From assembly GCA_020445335.1 (NCBI GenBank), contig JAGRGU010000095.1, positions 1 through 49,248 of the forward strand: DNA of 49,248 nt. Direction: 5' to 3'. This stretch comes from Gammaproteobacteria bacterium (GTDB lineage Bacteria > Pseudomonadota > Gammaproteobacteria > Chromatiales > Chromatiaceae). Shown in pieces: positions 26,503 through 35,360 of this stretch. The position numbers and the translations under genes were made by a program. A model generated the notes under the pieces. The model was not told where the DNA came from. It was given only the letters and a program-made list of their open reading frames with translations, and made no database searches. How positions within the stretch are numbered: the first letter of the stretch is position 1; the number at the start of each line of letters is the position of its first letter.

Positions 26503-27906
26503 ATGCAAGAATCCCCAACTCCCTCAGCGGATCCGCCGGGCGCTGATTTCGCTGACAATCTGCGCGTACCACCGCATTCGATCCAGGCCGAGCAGTCGGT
26601 TCTCGGCGGCGTAATGCTCGATAACTACAGTTGGGACCAAATTGCGGACAGATTGGTGGAGCAGGATTTCTACCGCCGCGAACACCAGCTGATCTTTCGC
26701 GCCATCGCCGGTCTGGTCGAGCGCAACCACCCATTCGACGTGGTGACGCTCTCCGAGGAGCTGGAGCGGCATCATCATCTCTCCGATGCCGGCGGCCTGG
26801 CCTATCTCGGTAGTCTGGCGAAGGACACCCCCAGCGCGGCCAACATCCGCGCCTACGCGGACATCGTCCGCGAACACTCGATCAAGCGTCAGCTCATCCG
26901 CGTCGGCACCCAGATCGCCGACAGCGCCTTCAATACCGAGGGACGCAGCAGCGCCGAGTTGCTCGATGGCGCCGAGGCCAGGGTATTCGAGATCGCCGAG
27001 CAGGGTGCCCGCGGGGGCGGCGGGTTCCAGCCGTTGAAAAGTCTGCTGACCAAGGCGGTCGACCGCATCGAGACGCTGTTCGAGAGCGACGAACCGATCA
27101 CCGGTCTCTCCACCGGCTTTACCGATTTCGACCGCATGACTTCGGGACTGCAGCCGGCCGACCTGATCATCGTCGCCGGGCGACCCTCGATGGGCAAGAC
27201 CACGCTGGCGATGAACATGGCTGAGAATGTCGCTATCAACAGCGGCAAACCGGTGGCCGTGTTCAGCATGGAGATGCCGGGCGAATCGCTGGCGATGCGC
27301 ATGATGTCGTCGCTGGGCCGAATAGATCAGCACCGGGTGCGCAACGGCAGTCTCGAGGATGACGAGTGGCCGCGACTCACCTCCGCGGTCAGCATTCTCG
27401 CCGAAGCGAAGATGTTCATCGACGACAGCCCGGCGCTGAGCCCGACCGAGGTCCGCGCCCGCTCGCGTCGTCTGATCCGCGAGCAGGGCGAGCTCGGCCT
27501 GATCATGATCGACTATCTGCAGCTGATGCAGGCGGGCGGGGCGGCCGAAAACCGTACCAACGAAATCTCCATCATCTCCCGCTCGTTGAAAGCGTTGGCG
27601 AAAGAGTTGAATGTGCCGGTGATTGCGCTGTCACAGCTCAATCGCAGCCTCGAGCAGCGCACCAACAAGCGTCCGATCATGTCGGATCTGCGCGAGTCGG
27701 GCGCCATCGAACAGGACGCCGACCTGGTGGTGTTCATCTATCGCGATGAGGTCTACAACGAGGAGAGTCCGGACAAGGGCAGTGCCGAGATCATTATCGG
27801 CAAGCAGCGCAACGGTCCGATCGGCACCGTAAGACTCACCTTCCTCGGCCAGTACACCAAATTCGAGAACTTCATCGATAACGTCTACAACGATGACGGT
27901 TACTGA
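26503..27906 (+). CDS. dnaB: Replicative DNA helicase DnaB
   Basis: A 467-residue DnaB, the hexameric 5'-3' helicase that unwinds the fork ahead of the replisome. The N-terminal domain has PPHSIQAEQSVLGG and later LAYLGSLAKDTPSAANI; the RecA-like domain has Walker A GRPSMGKT (226-233), VFSMEM, and IMIDYLQLM as Walker B, ending with the arginine-rich QRNGPIGTV region. The frame is open back to 26341, but the ATG at 26503 gives the usual length and N terminus. No intein interrupts the P-loop. alr starts 14 bases before its stop. Confidence 0.98.
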   Translation: MQESPTPSADPPGADFADNLRVPPHSIQAEQSVLGGVMLDNYSWDQIADRLVEQDFYRREHQLIFRAIAGLVERNHPFDVVTLSEELERHHHLSDAGGLAYLGSLAKDTPSAANIRAYADIVREHSIKRQLIRVGTQIADSAFNTEGRSSAELLDGAEARVFEIAEQGARGGGGFQPLKSLLTKAVDRIETLFESDEPITGLSTGFTDFDRMTSGLQPADLIIVAGRPSMGKTTLAMNMAENVAINSGKPVAVFSMEMPGESLAMRMMSSLGRIDQHRVRNGSLEDDEWPRLTSAVSILAEAKMFIDDSPALSPTEVRARSRRLIREQGELGLIMIDYLQLMQAGGAAENRTNEISIISRSLKALAKELNVPVIALSQLNRSLEQRTNKRPIMSDLRESGAIEQDADLVVFIYRDEVYNEESPDKGSAEIIIGKQRNGPIGTVRLTFLGQYTKFENFIDNVYNDDGY

Positions 27907-29020
27907 GGCTGCCGACAGGGGCTGTTTTTTGACGCCCGAGGCGCTGCTCGATCTCGACGCGGTGCGCCATAACCTGCGACGCGCCCGGGAAGCCGCGCCG
28001 CACAGCCGCGCGATCGCGGTGATCAAGTCGAACGCTTATGGCCACGGCATGTTGCGAATCGCCGCAGCGCTCTCCGCCGATGTCGACGCCTTCGGTCTGG
28101 CGCGAATGGAAGAGGCGGTAGCGCTGCGCGAGGCCGGATTCGAAGGGCGCCTGATCGCGCTGGAGGGATATTTCGACAGCTGCGAACTGGATGCGGCGAT
28201 TGACTGCCGCATCGATGTGGTTATCAGCAGGAGTGGACAGATCCATCTGCTGGAGCGCTACAGCGGCGCGCGCAGGCTCGACTGCTGGCTGAAGATCGAT
28301 ACCGGTATGAATCGGCTGGGTTTCCGCATCGAAGAGGCAGAGGCCGCCTACCGGCGCCTGTGTCAATGCCGGGTGGCAACTCGCAACCCGCGCCTCATGA
28401 GCCACTTCGCCTGCGCCGACGAGGCGGACAACAGCTTCAACGATCTGCAGCTGACCGGTTTTCAGACGCTGGTCGAGCGCCTGGGCGGCGAGGCCAGCAT
28501 GGCCAACTCGGCGGCGACGCTGAGCCGCGCCGACAGTCACTACCAGTGGATCAGGCCGGGCATCATGCTCTACGGTGCCTCGCCGATGGCGCGGGGCTGC
28601 GCCGCGAAAGAGGGGCTGCGGCCGGTGATGACGCTGCGTAGTCGGCTGATCGCGATCAACCACTGCCGGGCGGGTGACTCGGTCGGCTACGGCGCAAGCT
28701 GGCGAGTGCCCGAAAGTATGCCGGTTGGCGTTGTCGCCATCGGTTATGGCGACGGCTATCCGCGACATGCGGCAAGCGGCACACCGCTGCTGGTGAATGG
28801 TATAAGGGCGCCACTGGTGGGACGGGTTTCGATGGATATGGTTACGGTCGACCTGCGCGGAGTGCCGGGTGCGCGCGTCGGCGACCCGGTAACGCTCTGG
28901 GGGGAGGGTCTGCCGGCGGAGGAGGTCGCGCTGCACGCGGAGACAATCGCCTACGAGCTCTTCTGCGGCGTTTCACAGCGGGTCAGGATGCGCGAGGTGA
29001 GCAGTGGCGGAGCCCCGTAA
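27893..29020 (+). CDS. alr: Alanine racemase
   Basis: A 375-residue PLP-dependent racemase that makes D-alanine for peptidoglycan. Lys45 in AVIKSNAYGHG is the PLP lysine, and the tyrosine in VGYGASW near residue 265 is the second catalytic base. DTGMNRLGF and MSHFACADE, both typical, lie between them; the C-terminal beta domain has GRVSMDM. The first eleven residues, encoded partly within dnaB, are longer than in many relatives, so a start a few codons further on is possible. The dnaB-alr order is known from gammaproteobacteria, and radA overlaps its end by 17 bases, so the three are translationally packed. Confidence 0.96.
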   Translation: MTVTEAADRGCFLTPEALLDLDAVRHNLRRAREAAPHSRAIAVIKSNAYGHGMLRIAAALSADVDAFGLARMEEAVALREAGFEGRLIALEGYFDSCELDAAIDCRIDVVISRSGQIHLLERYSGARRLDCWLKIDTGMNRLGFRIEEAEAAYRRLCQCRVATRNPRLMSHFACADEADNSFNDLQLTGFQTLVERLGGEASMANSAATLSRADSHYQWIRPGIMLYGASPMARGCAAKEGLRPVMTLRSRLIAINHCRAGDSVGYGASWRVPESMPVGVVAIGYGDGYPRHAASGTPLLVNGIRAPLVGRVSMDMVTVDLRGVPGARVGDPVTLWGEGLPAEEVALHAETIAYELFCGVSQRVRMREVSSGGAP

Positions 29021-30365
29021 ACGCTACCTCTGTTCCAGTTGCGGCGCCGAAAGTCCGAAGTGGTCGGGACAGTGCCCGGACTGCCAGGCCTGGAATACGC
29101 TGCAGGAGACGCTGCCGCAGCCGCAGCGACGCAACCCCCGCTTCGATGGTTATGCCGGAGAGGCCAACAGCAATCGCATCCGTAAGCTGGCCGAAGTCGA
29201 GGGCGAGGTCGTCAGCGGCCAGCCTACCGCTAACGGCGAGCTGGATCGGGTGCTCGGAGGCGGACTGGTCAGCGGCTCGGTGGTGCTGATCGGCGGCGAC
29301 CCGGGCATCGGCAAGTCGACGCTGCTGCTGCAGACGCTGAGCGCGCTGTCGGCGACGCAGAACGCACTCTACGTCAGCGGCGAAGAGTCACCTGAGCAGA
29401 TCAGCCTGCGTGCTCGCAGGCTCGATCTGCAGGGTGACGAGTTGGCACTGCTGGCCGAAACCAGCGTCGAACGCATTCTGGCGCTGGCGCGTCAGCAGCA
29501 GCCGAGCGTGATGGTGATCGACTCGATCCAGACGCTCTATACCGAGCAACTGCAGTCGGCCCCTGGTTCGGTGGCGCAGGTGCGGGAATCCGCGGCACAG
29601 TTGGTGCGCTTCGCCAAGCAGCGTGGCTGCTCGATATTTCTGGTCGGGCACGTCACCAAGGAGGGTGCGCTGGCGGGGCCCCGGGTGCTCGAACACATGG
29701 TCGATACGGTGCTCTATTTCGAAGGCGAACCCGGCAGCCAGTTTCGCCTGGTACGGACCATCAAGAACCGTTTCGGCGCGGTCAACGAACTCGGCGTATT
29801 CGTCATGACCGACAAGGGGCTACGCGGTATCAGCAACCCTTCGGCGATCTTTCTGTCACGGCAGGAGGAGCCGGTTTCCGGCAGCGTGGTGATGGTTACC
29901 CGGGAGGGAAGCCGTCCACTGCTGGTCGAGGTGCAGGCACTGGTCGACGAGAGCCCGCTCTCCAATCCGCGCCGTGTCACGCTCGGTCTGGAGCAGAACC
30001 GGCTGTCGATGCTGCTGGCGGTGCTGCACCGGCACTGCGGCGTGGCGATGTACGATCAGGATGTCTACGTCAATATCGTCGGCGGGGTACGCATCACCGA
30101 GACTGCCGCTGATCTCGCGGTGCTGCTGGCGGTGCTCTCCAGCTACCGTGACCAGGCGCTGCCGCGCGACATGCTGGCTTTCGGCGAAGTGGGTCTGGCG
30201 GGTGAGATCCGGCCGGTTCAAAATGGTCAGGAGCGGCTGCGGGAGGCGGCCAAGCACGGCTTCAAGCGAGCCGTCGTGGCGCGTAAGAATGCGCCGGCGA
30301 AAGCGATCAAGGGACTGGAGGTTATTGCGGTCGAACGCCTGCCGGAGGTGTTGGATCTGATCTGA
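29004..30365 (+). CDS. radA: DNA repair protein RadA
   Basis: A 453-residue RadA (Sms), a RecA-like branch-migration helicase that extends recombination intermediates. The N-terminal zinc finger uses cysteines 10, 13, 24 and 27 (YLCSSCGAESPKW..QCPDC). Walker A is GDPGIGKST (98-106), the family-specific KNRFG motif follows near residue 255, and the C-terminal Lon-like domain contains GGVRITETAADLA. The GTG start at 29004 overlaps alr and gives the normal MAEPRKRYLC-type N terminus. It ends 21 bp before the convergent PilZ gene. Confidence 0.97.
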   Translation: MAEPRKRYLCSSCGAESPKWSGQCPDCQAWNTLQETLPQPQRRNPRFDGYAGEANSNRIRKLAEVEGEVVSGQPTANGELDRVLGGGLVSGSVVLIGGDPGIGKSTLLLQTLSALSATQNALYVSGEESPEQISLRARRLDLQGDELALLAETSVERILALARQQQPSVMVIDSIQTLYTEQLQSAPGSVAQVRESAAQLVRFAKQRGCSIFLVGHVTKEGALAGPRVLEHMVDTVLYFEGEPGSQFRLVRTIKNRFGAVNELGVFVMTDKGLRGISNPSAIFLSRQEEPVSGSVVMVTREGSRPLLVEVQALVDESPLSNPRRVTLGLEQNRLSMLLAVLHRHCGVAMYDQDVYVNIVGGVRITETAADLAVLLAVLSSYRDQALPRDMLAFGEVGLAGEIRPVQNGQERLREAAKHGFKRAVVARKNAPAKAIKGLEVIAVERLPEVLDLI

Positions 30366-30386
30366 ACTCCGGGTCTATGCCGCCGT

Positions 30387-30752
30387 TCAGCCGAGATTCT
30401 CGAGTTCACGCTCCAGCAGCGCGGCGTCGCCGAGGTTGAGTTCGACCAGCCGGCGCAGGTGGCCGATGCTCTCCATGTCGATGTTGTAACAGCGCAGGCC
30501 GAGCGTATCTTCCTCGAGGTGCGCGACCTCTGTCTGCATGCGTATGCGGCTCTCCTTGTCGTCCAGCAGCACCGTCAGCGTCACTTTGCCACCCTTCTCG
30601 ACACGCCAGTCGTCGGGACGGATCAGCAGTGCACCGTTGAGCGACAGGTCCACCAGGGAGCTGATGAACTCCCCTTTCTCATCGCTGATACGCACCGGCG
30701 AGTCGAACAGCACCCGCTGGAAGCGTCTACGCTCCTGATTGTTGTCCGTCAT
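30387..30752 (-). CDS. PilZ-domain protein, probable c-di-GMP receptor
   Basis: A 121-residue single-domain PilZ protein. Both c-di-GMP-binding motifs are present: RRFQR (the RxxxR motif, near residue 10) and DLSLNGALL (D/N-x-S-x-x-G, near residue 36). The rest alternates beta strands and ends in a helix, as in small PilZ adaptors. The start is the ATG at 30752, set by GAGGAG five bases upstream; a GTG two codons earlier lacks that spacing. It probably reports c-di-GMP levels to a partner protein. The nearby fleQ, another c-di-GMP-responsive family, makes a motility or surface role plausible but unproven. Confidence 0.88.
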   Translation of the reverse strand: MTDNNQERRRFQRVLFDSPVRISDEKGEFISSLVDLSLNGALLIRPDDWRVEKGGKVTLTVLLDDKESRIRMQTEVAHLEEDTLGLRCYNIDMESIGHLRRLVELNLGDAALLERELENLG

Positions 30753-30757
30753 ACCCA

Positions 30758-30763
30758 CTCCTC
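30758..30763 (-). promoter_or_regulatory. Ribosome-binding site fixing the PilZ-gene start
   Basis: GAGGAG on the minus strand lies five bases before the ATG at 30752 and decides against the in-frame GTG at 30758. Confidence 0.65.
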
Positions 30764-30904
30764 ACGATTTTGGCCGATGCTCACTGTTGCGGCAGGGCGC
30801 GTGGATTCTGCAACGCAGGCCGGATCTACAACCCATGGAACCGAGAGTGTACCGCAGCAGCGACGGAATGCCAGCGCACCCAGCCGCCTGGGCGCGGTGC
30901 CGCG

Positions 30905-32167
30905 TCAGCGGTGCTTGACCGGATGGAAGCGGATCATCTTCACCGAGTTTTCGTTGCTCTGCAGAATCTCCACGTGATACCCCTCCAGCAGCAGGCTGGT
31001 GCCAGGCTCGGGGATCGCCTCCATGTACTCGGTGATCAGGCCGTTGATGGTACGCGGTCCATCGATTGGCAGGTCCCAATGTTTCCTGCGCACCAGATCC
31101 CTGATATTGGCGCTGCCGGCTATCAGGTAACTTCCATCCGGCTGCGGCTGGATCTCCTGCTCACTGTCGGAGGGATCGGTGGTGAATTCGCCGACGATCT
31201 CCTCCAAAAGATCGACCAGCGTCAGCAACCCGAGCAGGTCGCCGTACTCATCGACCACCAACGCCACCCGCCGGCGGGATCGCTGGAAGTTGATCAGTTG
31301 AACATTCAGCGGTGTCCCTTCAGGAATGTAATAGGGTGGGTCGCAGATCTCCCTGATCATCTTCTTGCTCAGCTCCCCTTTGGCACGCGCATGAACCAGT
31401 TTGCGCATGTGCAGAAAGCCAACGATATTATCGATACCGCCATCGAAGACGGGTACCAGGGTGTAGGGACTGTTCTGCAGCTGGCGCTCGATCTCCTCGT
31501 CCGGATCCTGCAGATCGATGCCATCGATTTCGTTGCGTGGGATCATAATCTCCTCGACCTGGCTCTTCTCCAGGTCGAGAATATTGATCAGCATGCTCTT
31601 GTGCTTCTTTGGTATCAACGCACCGGCTTCCGCCACCACGGTACGCAGCTCTTCGCCGCTGAGTGCGTTACCTTGCGTCTCCTCCGCCGACACTCCCAAC
31701 AGCCTGAGCAGTCCGTTGGCGAAAAAATTGACCAGCCAGACCATTGGGTAGGTCAGTTTCAACAACGGGGTGTAGACAAATGCCGCAGGGAAGGCGAGAC
31801 GTTCCGGGTGCAGAGCAGCCAGCGTTTTTGGTGTGACCTCGGCAAAGATCAGGATCACCAGTGTCAGCAGTCCGGCGGCAACAGCGATTGCTGCTTCACC
31901 GCCCAGGCGCAGCGCAATGATGGTCGCGAGCGAAGAGGCGAGGATGTTGACCAGGTTATTGCCAAGCAGGATCAAGCCGATCAGACGGTCGGGACGCTGT
32001 AACAGTGCACTGGCGCGCAAGGCCGCCGGGTGGCCCGCATCCGCCTGGTGTTTGAGACGATAACGGTTGAGCGTCATCAGTGCGGTTTCGGAGCCGGAAA
32101 AGAACGCTGACATCATAATCAGCACCGTCAGGACGCCGAACAGCGCGCCGGTGGAGAGATCACTCAA
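30905..32167 (-). CDS. CNNM/CorC-type membrane protein with CBS domains
   Basis: A protein of about 420 residues with a DUF21/CNNM transmembrane domain (FFSGSETALMTLNRYRLK near the start, then a LGNNLVNILAS helix and ILIFAEVTPKTLA), two CBS domains (region with IPRNEIDGIDL and VVDEYGDLLGLLTLVDLLEEIVGE) and a C-terminal CorC/HlyC transporter-associated domain. Such proteins are linked to magnesium or cobalt export. I prefer the TTG at 32167, which gives the usual length and a GGCAGG-containing leader; an in-frame start at 32284 would add 39 residues of unconvincing sequence. In many gammaproteobacteria this family sits near ffh; here it stands between a PilZ gene and divergent fleQ. Confidence 0.88.
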   Translation of the reverse strand: MSDLSTGALFGVLTVLIMMSAFFSGSETALMTLNRYRLKHQADAGHPAALRASALLQRPDRLIGLILLGNNLVNILASSLATIIALRLGGEAAIAVAAGLLTLVILIFAEVTPKTLAALHPERLAFPAAFVYTPLLKLTYPMVWLVNFFANGLLRLLGVSAEETQGNALSGEELRTVVAEAGALIPKKHKSMLINILDLEKSQVEEIMIPRNEIDGIDLQDPDEEIERQLQNSPYTLVPVFDGGIDNIVGFLHMRKLVHARAKGELSKKMIREICDPPYYIPEGTPLNVQLINFQRSRRRVALVVDEYGDLLGLLTLVDLLEEIVGEFTTDPSDSEQEIQPQPDGSYLIAGSANIRDLVRRKHWDLPIDGPRTINGLITEYMEAIPEPGTSLLLEGYHVEILQSNENSVKMIRFHPVKHR

Positions 32168-32445
32168 AACGCTTACCTGCCTTCCAATTACGGATACTTT
32201 CAGCCCGGGCGGCGGTGCTGGCCTCACCATCCCGCCGATCCCGAAAAGTCCCAGGTTTCTAAGTCCTGTAACCGGTATTGTCAAGACATATCAAAAACCG
32301 CTGCCAACTTACCACGTCGACGGCGCGTGGTGACCGTTGCCGATTGGCAAGCCCACTGGGACGATATCGGGCGAGGCTATCCTGATGCCGCGCCTCGGGC
32401 CCATGGATTACGCGGTGCGTCAGATTTTTTGCTTCCGGCATTTTT

Positions 32446-32474
32446 TTGACATTATCGGATGATGATGATTAACT
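32446..32474 (+). promoter_or_regulatory. Candidate promoter of fleQ
   Basis: A perfect -35 TTGACA (32446-32451) is followed after 17 bases by TTAACT, a weak -10. It lies about 70 bp before the fleQ start in an AT-rich stretch that stands out from the surrounding GC-rich sequence. The -10 is poor, so this is tentative. Confidence 0.45.
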
Positions 32475-32541
32475 ACTTATCAGGCAAAGGTTTTTGGTTC
32501 GATTCAAAGAGAGATACCGAGCCAGAGGAGTGTCGGGCGCA

Positions 32542-34017
32542 ATGAGTGATGATTCCAGGACATGTAAAAAGCCTGAAAGTGGCTGCGTAATCTTGGTCGA
32601 TAGCGATCGAAAGCGCATAGAATACATAACAAATATTCTTGAATTCATTGATTATTCAGTAAATATAGCAAAAGACTCCTCCGCTCTCGAAGCCTATCTC
32701 GATAGTGCGGAAGAGCCGGTGTGCTGCACGGCAGTGTTGATAGGTCCCGGTTTCTCAGTCTCCGAGTTGGAGGCCATCCAAACGCAGGTCGGACGCTTCT
32801 CCCCCGGACCCGCACTGATCGCGCTGAGGGAGGAGGAGGGTACGATGGAGGCAGGTCCGCTCACCTACCTGACCAAACTGAAACTGCCGGCCCGCTACGA
32901 ATCGGTGGTCGATATCCTGCACAAAGCGCAACTCTTCACCGAACAGCAGCAGCCCGCGAAACCCTCGCAACGCCCGCTGGAACTCTTTCGCAGCCTCTCG
33001 GGCAACAGCCGCGCCACCCGCCAGATCAACAAAATGATCGAACAGGTGGCCGATACCGAGGCGACGGTACTGATCCTCGGCGAATCGGGCACCGGCAAAG
33101 AGGTGGTGGCGCGTAAACTTCACTACAGCTCCGGACGGCGCGGCAAGCCATTCGTGCCGATCAATTGCGGAGCCATCCCCGCGGACCTGCTGGAGAGCGA
33201 ACTGTTCGGGCACGAAAAAGGGGCATTTACCGGCGCCATCAACAGCCGCCAGGGGCGCTTCGAGCTGGCCGAGGGAGGGACGCTGTTTCTCGATGAGATC
33301 GGCGACATGAGCATGCCGATGCAGGTCAAGCTACTGCGCGTATTACAGGAGAGGAGTTTCGAGCGCGTCGGCAGCAACAAACCGCTCAAGTGCAATGTCC
33401 GCATCATCGCCGCGACCCATCGTGACCTCGAGCAGTCGATTCGCGAGGACAAGTTTCGCGAGGATCTGTTCTACCGGCTCAACGTCTTTCCAATCGAAAT
33501 GCCGCCGCTGCGCGACCGGGTCGAGGATATTCCGGTCCTGACCAACGACCTGATCTCCAGAATCGAGACCGAGAAGAGGGGATCCGTGCGGCTGACACCG
33601 GGCGCGGTGATGGCGCTGACGCAGTATCGTTGGCCGGGCAACGTACGCGAGCTGGCCAATCTGATCGAACGTCTGGCGATCCTCTATCCCTATGGTGTTG
33701 TTGACGTCAAGGATCTGCCGGAGAAATTCCGTGCCGGAATAGAGGTGGTCACCGAGCGCCCGAACGACCTGCCGGTGGTGCAGACGCCGGGGGAGGCGCC
33801 GGACACGGTGGTGACGGTCCCCAGGTTGCCAAGCGATGGCATCGATCTCAAAGTCCATCTCAGTAACCTTGAAATGGACCTGATCCGGCAGGCGCTGGAT
33901 GAATCGGAGGGGGTGGTGGCGCACGCCGCAAAACGCTTGAAGATGCGCCGAACCACACTGGTCGAGAAACTGCGCAAGTATGGATTGCAACGCAGCCAGG
34001 AAGCGTCGACAATTTGA
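32542..34017 (+). CDS. fleQ: Flagellar master regulator FleQ/FlrA
   Basis: A 491-residue sigma-54 activator at the top of the flagellar cascade. Residues about 14-130 form the FleQ-type degenerate receiver domain: the usual phospho-acceptor position reads VLIGPG with no aspartate. The AAA+ domain has GESGTGKE, the sigma-54-contacting GAFTGA, and [11 protein letters not shown]; a helix-turn-helix ([19 protein letters not shown]) ends the protein. The ATG at 32542 follows GAGGAG; a TTG at 32494 would add 16 residues. Family members bind c-di-GMP and switch between flagella and surface polysaccharide genes. Its likely target, a sigma-54 promoter, lies just after it, ahead of fleS. Confidence 0.95.
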   Translation: MSDDSRTCKKPESGCVILVDSDRKRIEYITNILEFIDYSVNIAKDSSALEAYLDSAEEPVCCTAVLIGPGFSVSELEAIQTQVGRFSPGPALIALREEEGTMEAGPLTYLTKLKLPARYESVVDILHKAQLFTEQQQPAKPSQRPLELFRSLSGNSRATRQINKMIEQVADTEATVLILGESGTGKEVVARKLHYSSGRRGKPFVPINCGAIPADLLESELFGHEKGAFTGAINSRQGRFELAEGGTLFLDEIGDMSMPMQVKLLRVLQERSFERVGSNKPLKCNVRIIAATHRDLEQSIREDKFREDLFYRLNVFPIEMPPLRDRVEDIPVLTNDLISRIETEKRGSVRLTPGAVMALTQYRWPGNVRELANLIERLAILYPYGVVDVKDLPEKFRAGIEVVTERPNDLPVVQTPGEAPDTVVTVPRLPSDGIDLKVHLSNLEMDLIRQALDESEGVVAHAAKRLKMRRTTLVEKLRKYGLQRSQEASTI

Positions 34018-34068
34018 CTTCAGAATAAAACGATTAAATAAGTAGTTGAATTAGAACAATATATTAGT

Positions 34069-34085
34069 TTGGCATAGTTACTGCA
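34069..34085 (+). promoter_or_regulatory. Sigma-54 promoter upstream of fleSR
   Basis: TTGGCAT then AGTTA then CTGCA: GG (34071-34072) and GC (34083-34084) are separated by exactly ten bases, the invariant -24/-12 pattern. It lies 46 bp before fleS in an AT-rich intergenic stretch. In Pseudomonas-type systems FleQ activates fleSR from such a promoter. Confidence 0.78.
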
Positions 34086-34130
34086 TTCTCGCTGGAAAGC
34101 GCATTTTCGCCCTTCAGCCGGGGAGTAGCG

Positions 34131-35360
34131 GTGACCAAGATGAGCCAGACAGCTCCAATTTCGAAACAGCAGCTGGAACAGGCATTCCAGCTCTTTACGC
34201 AAGCCTCACAGCGACTTGCCGACTCCTACACCGAGCTGCAGTTGCAAGTTGAAAAACTCAATCTGCAACTGGCGGCAGCCAACAGCGGACGAATGCAGCA
34301 GCTGGCTGAGAAGGAGCGCTACGCGCATCGTTTCGCGCTGTTGCTCGATACCCTTCCTGCCGCTGTGCTGGTACTCGACAGCGCTGGCAGAGTGCTGCAA
34401 TTCAACCCGGCGGCCGGCGCGCTGTTTGCCGGCCTGAGCCAGGGAGATGCCTGGGAAGAGATCTACCGCAGCCAGGTGAGGATGCGTCAGGATGACGAGC
34501 TTCATCTCCACACCGGCAGGGTGGTCAGCATCAGCAGGCAGGCCCTCCAGGACGACGAGGAACAGATTCTACTGTTGCTCGACATCACCGCTGCGCTGGA
34601 GCTGAAACAACGCGCCCAGCGCCAGCAACGCCTCAGCGCAATGGGGCAGATGGCGGCCCAGCTGGCGCATCAGATTCGCACTCCGCTTTCGGCGGCGTTG
34701 CTCTACAGCACTCATCTCGGACGTGGCGATCTGAGCGCCGATCAGCGTCAGCGTTTCGCCGACAGCTCGCGCACCGCGTTGTTGCAGATGGAACAGCAGA
34801 TCAACGACATGCTTGCCTTTACCCGCGGCGCAGATGTGGATAGGTCGCAGCAGATCGACCTGACACAGCTGACGAGCGAGGTAAACGACACGCTGGCACC
34901 ACTGGCTGCCGAGCACGGCCTGACCCTGGGACTCGAGATCGAAACTGCGACTCCCGCCACCATTCGGGGAAATCGCAGCGCGCTGCTCGGCGCGGTGATC
35001 AATCTCGGTCGCAACGCTCTCGAGCATTGCGGGCAGGGAGGAGAGGTCAGGCTGCGGCTGACGGAGAGCGGAGAGGAGTGGCGCCTGCTGGTCAGCGACG
35101 ATGGCCCGGGTGTGCCGGAGGCGCTCCGGGAGCGTATTTTCGATCCCTTTTTCACCACCCGCAGCCAGGGCACCGGGCTGGGTCTTGCGGTTACGCAGGC
35201 TGTGCTGCTGGGACATGGCGGCTCTGTCTCGGTCGAGCGTAACGGCTCTGGCGGCGCGCGCTTCATCGCCCATCTGCCCAAGGCCGAAAACGCGGTGGCA
35301 ACGGATGCGGAAGAGCCGGCCAACGCTGACGACACGCCGATACTGAGGAGAGCGGTATGA
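34131..35360 (+). CDS. fleS: Flagellar sensor histidine kinase FleS/FlrB
   Basis: A 409-residue soluble histidine kinase that phosphorylates FleR to turn on middle flagellar genes. Residues about 10-60 are a helical, glutamine-rich segment, followed by a PAS-like domain (about 65-155) and the kinase core: His180 in AHQIRTPLSAA, an N box with GRNALEHC, DDGPGVP, and GTGLGLAVTQ. No membrane segment is seen, so the signal is cytoplasmic, as expected for FleS/FlrB. The GTG start at 34131 has GGGGAG five bases upstream; ATG 34140 is a weaker choice. Its stop overlaps fleR by four bases. Confidence 0.93.
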   Translation: MTKMSQTAPISKQQLEQAFQLFTQASQRLADSYTELQLQVEKLNLQLAAANSGRMQQLAEKERYAHRFALLLDTLPAAVLVLDSAGRVLQFNPAAGALFAGLSQGDAWEEIYRSQVRMRQDDELHLHTGRVVSISRQALQDDEEQILLLLDITAALELKQRAQRQQRLSAMGQMAAQLAHQIRTPLSAALLYSTHLGRGDLSADQRQRFADSSRTALLQMEQQINDMLAFTRGADVDRSQQIDLTQLTSEVNDTLAPLAAEHGLTLGLEIETATPATIRGNRSALLGAVINLGRNALEHCGQGGEVRLRLTESGEEWRLLVSDDGPGVPEALRERIFDPFFTTRSQGTGLGLAVTQAVLLGHGGSVSVERNGSGGARFIAHLPKAENAVATDAEEPANADDTPILRRAV

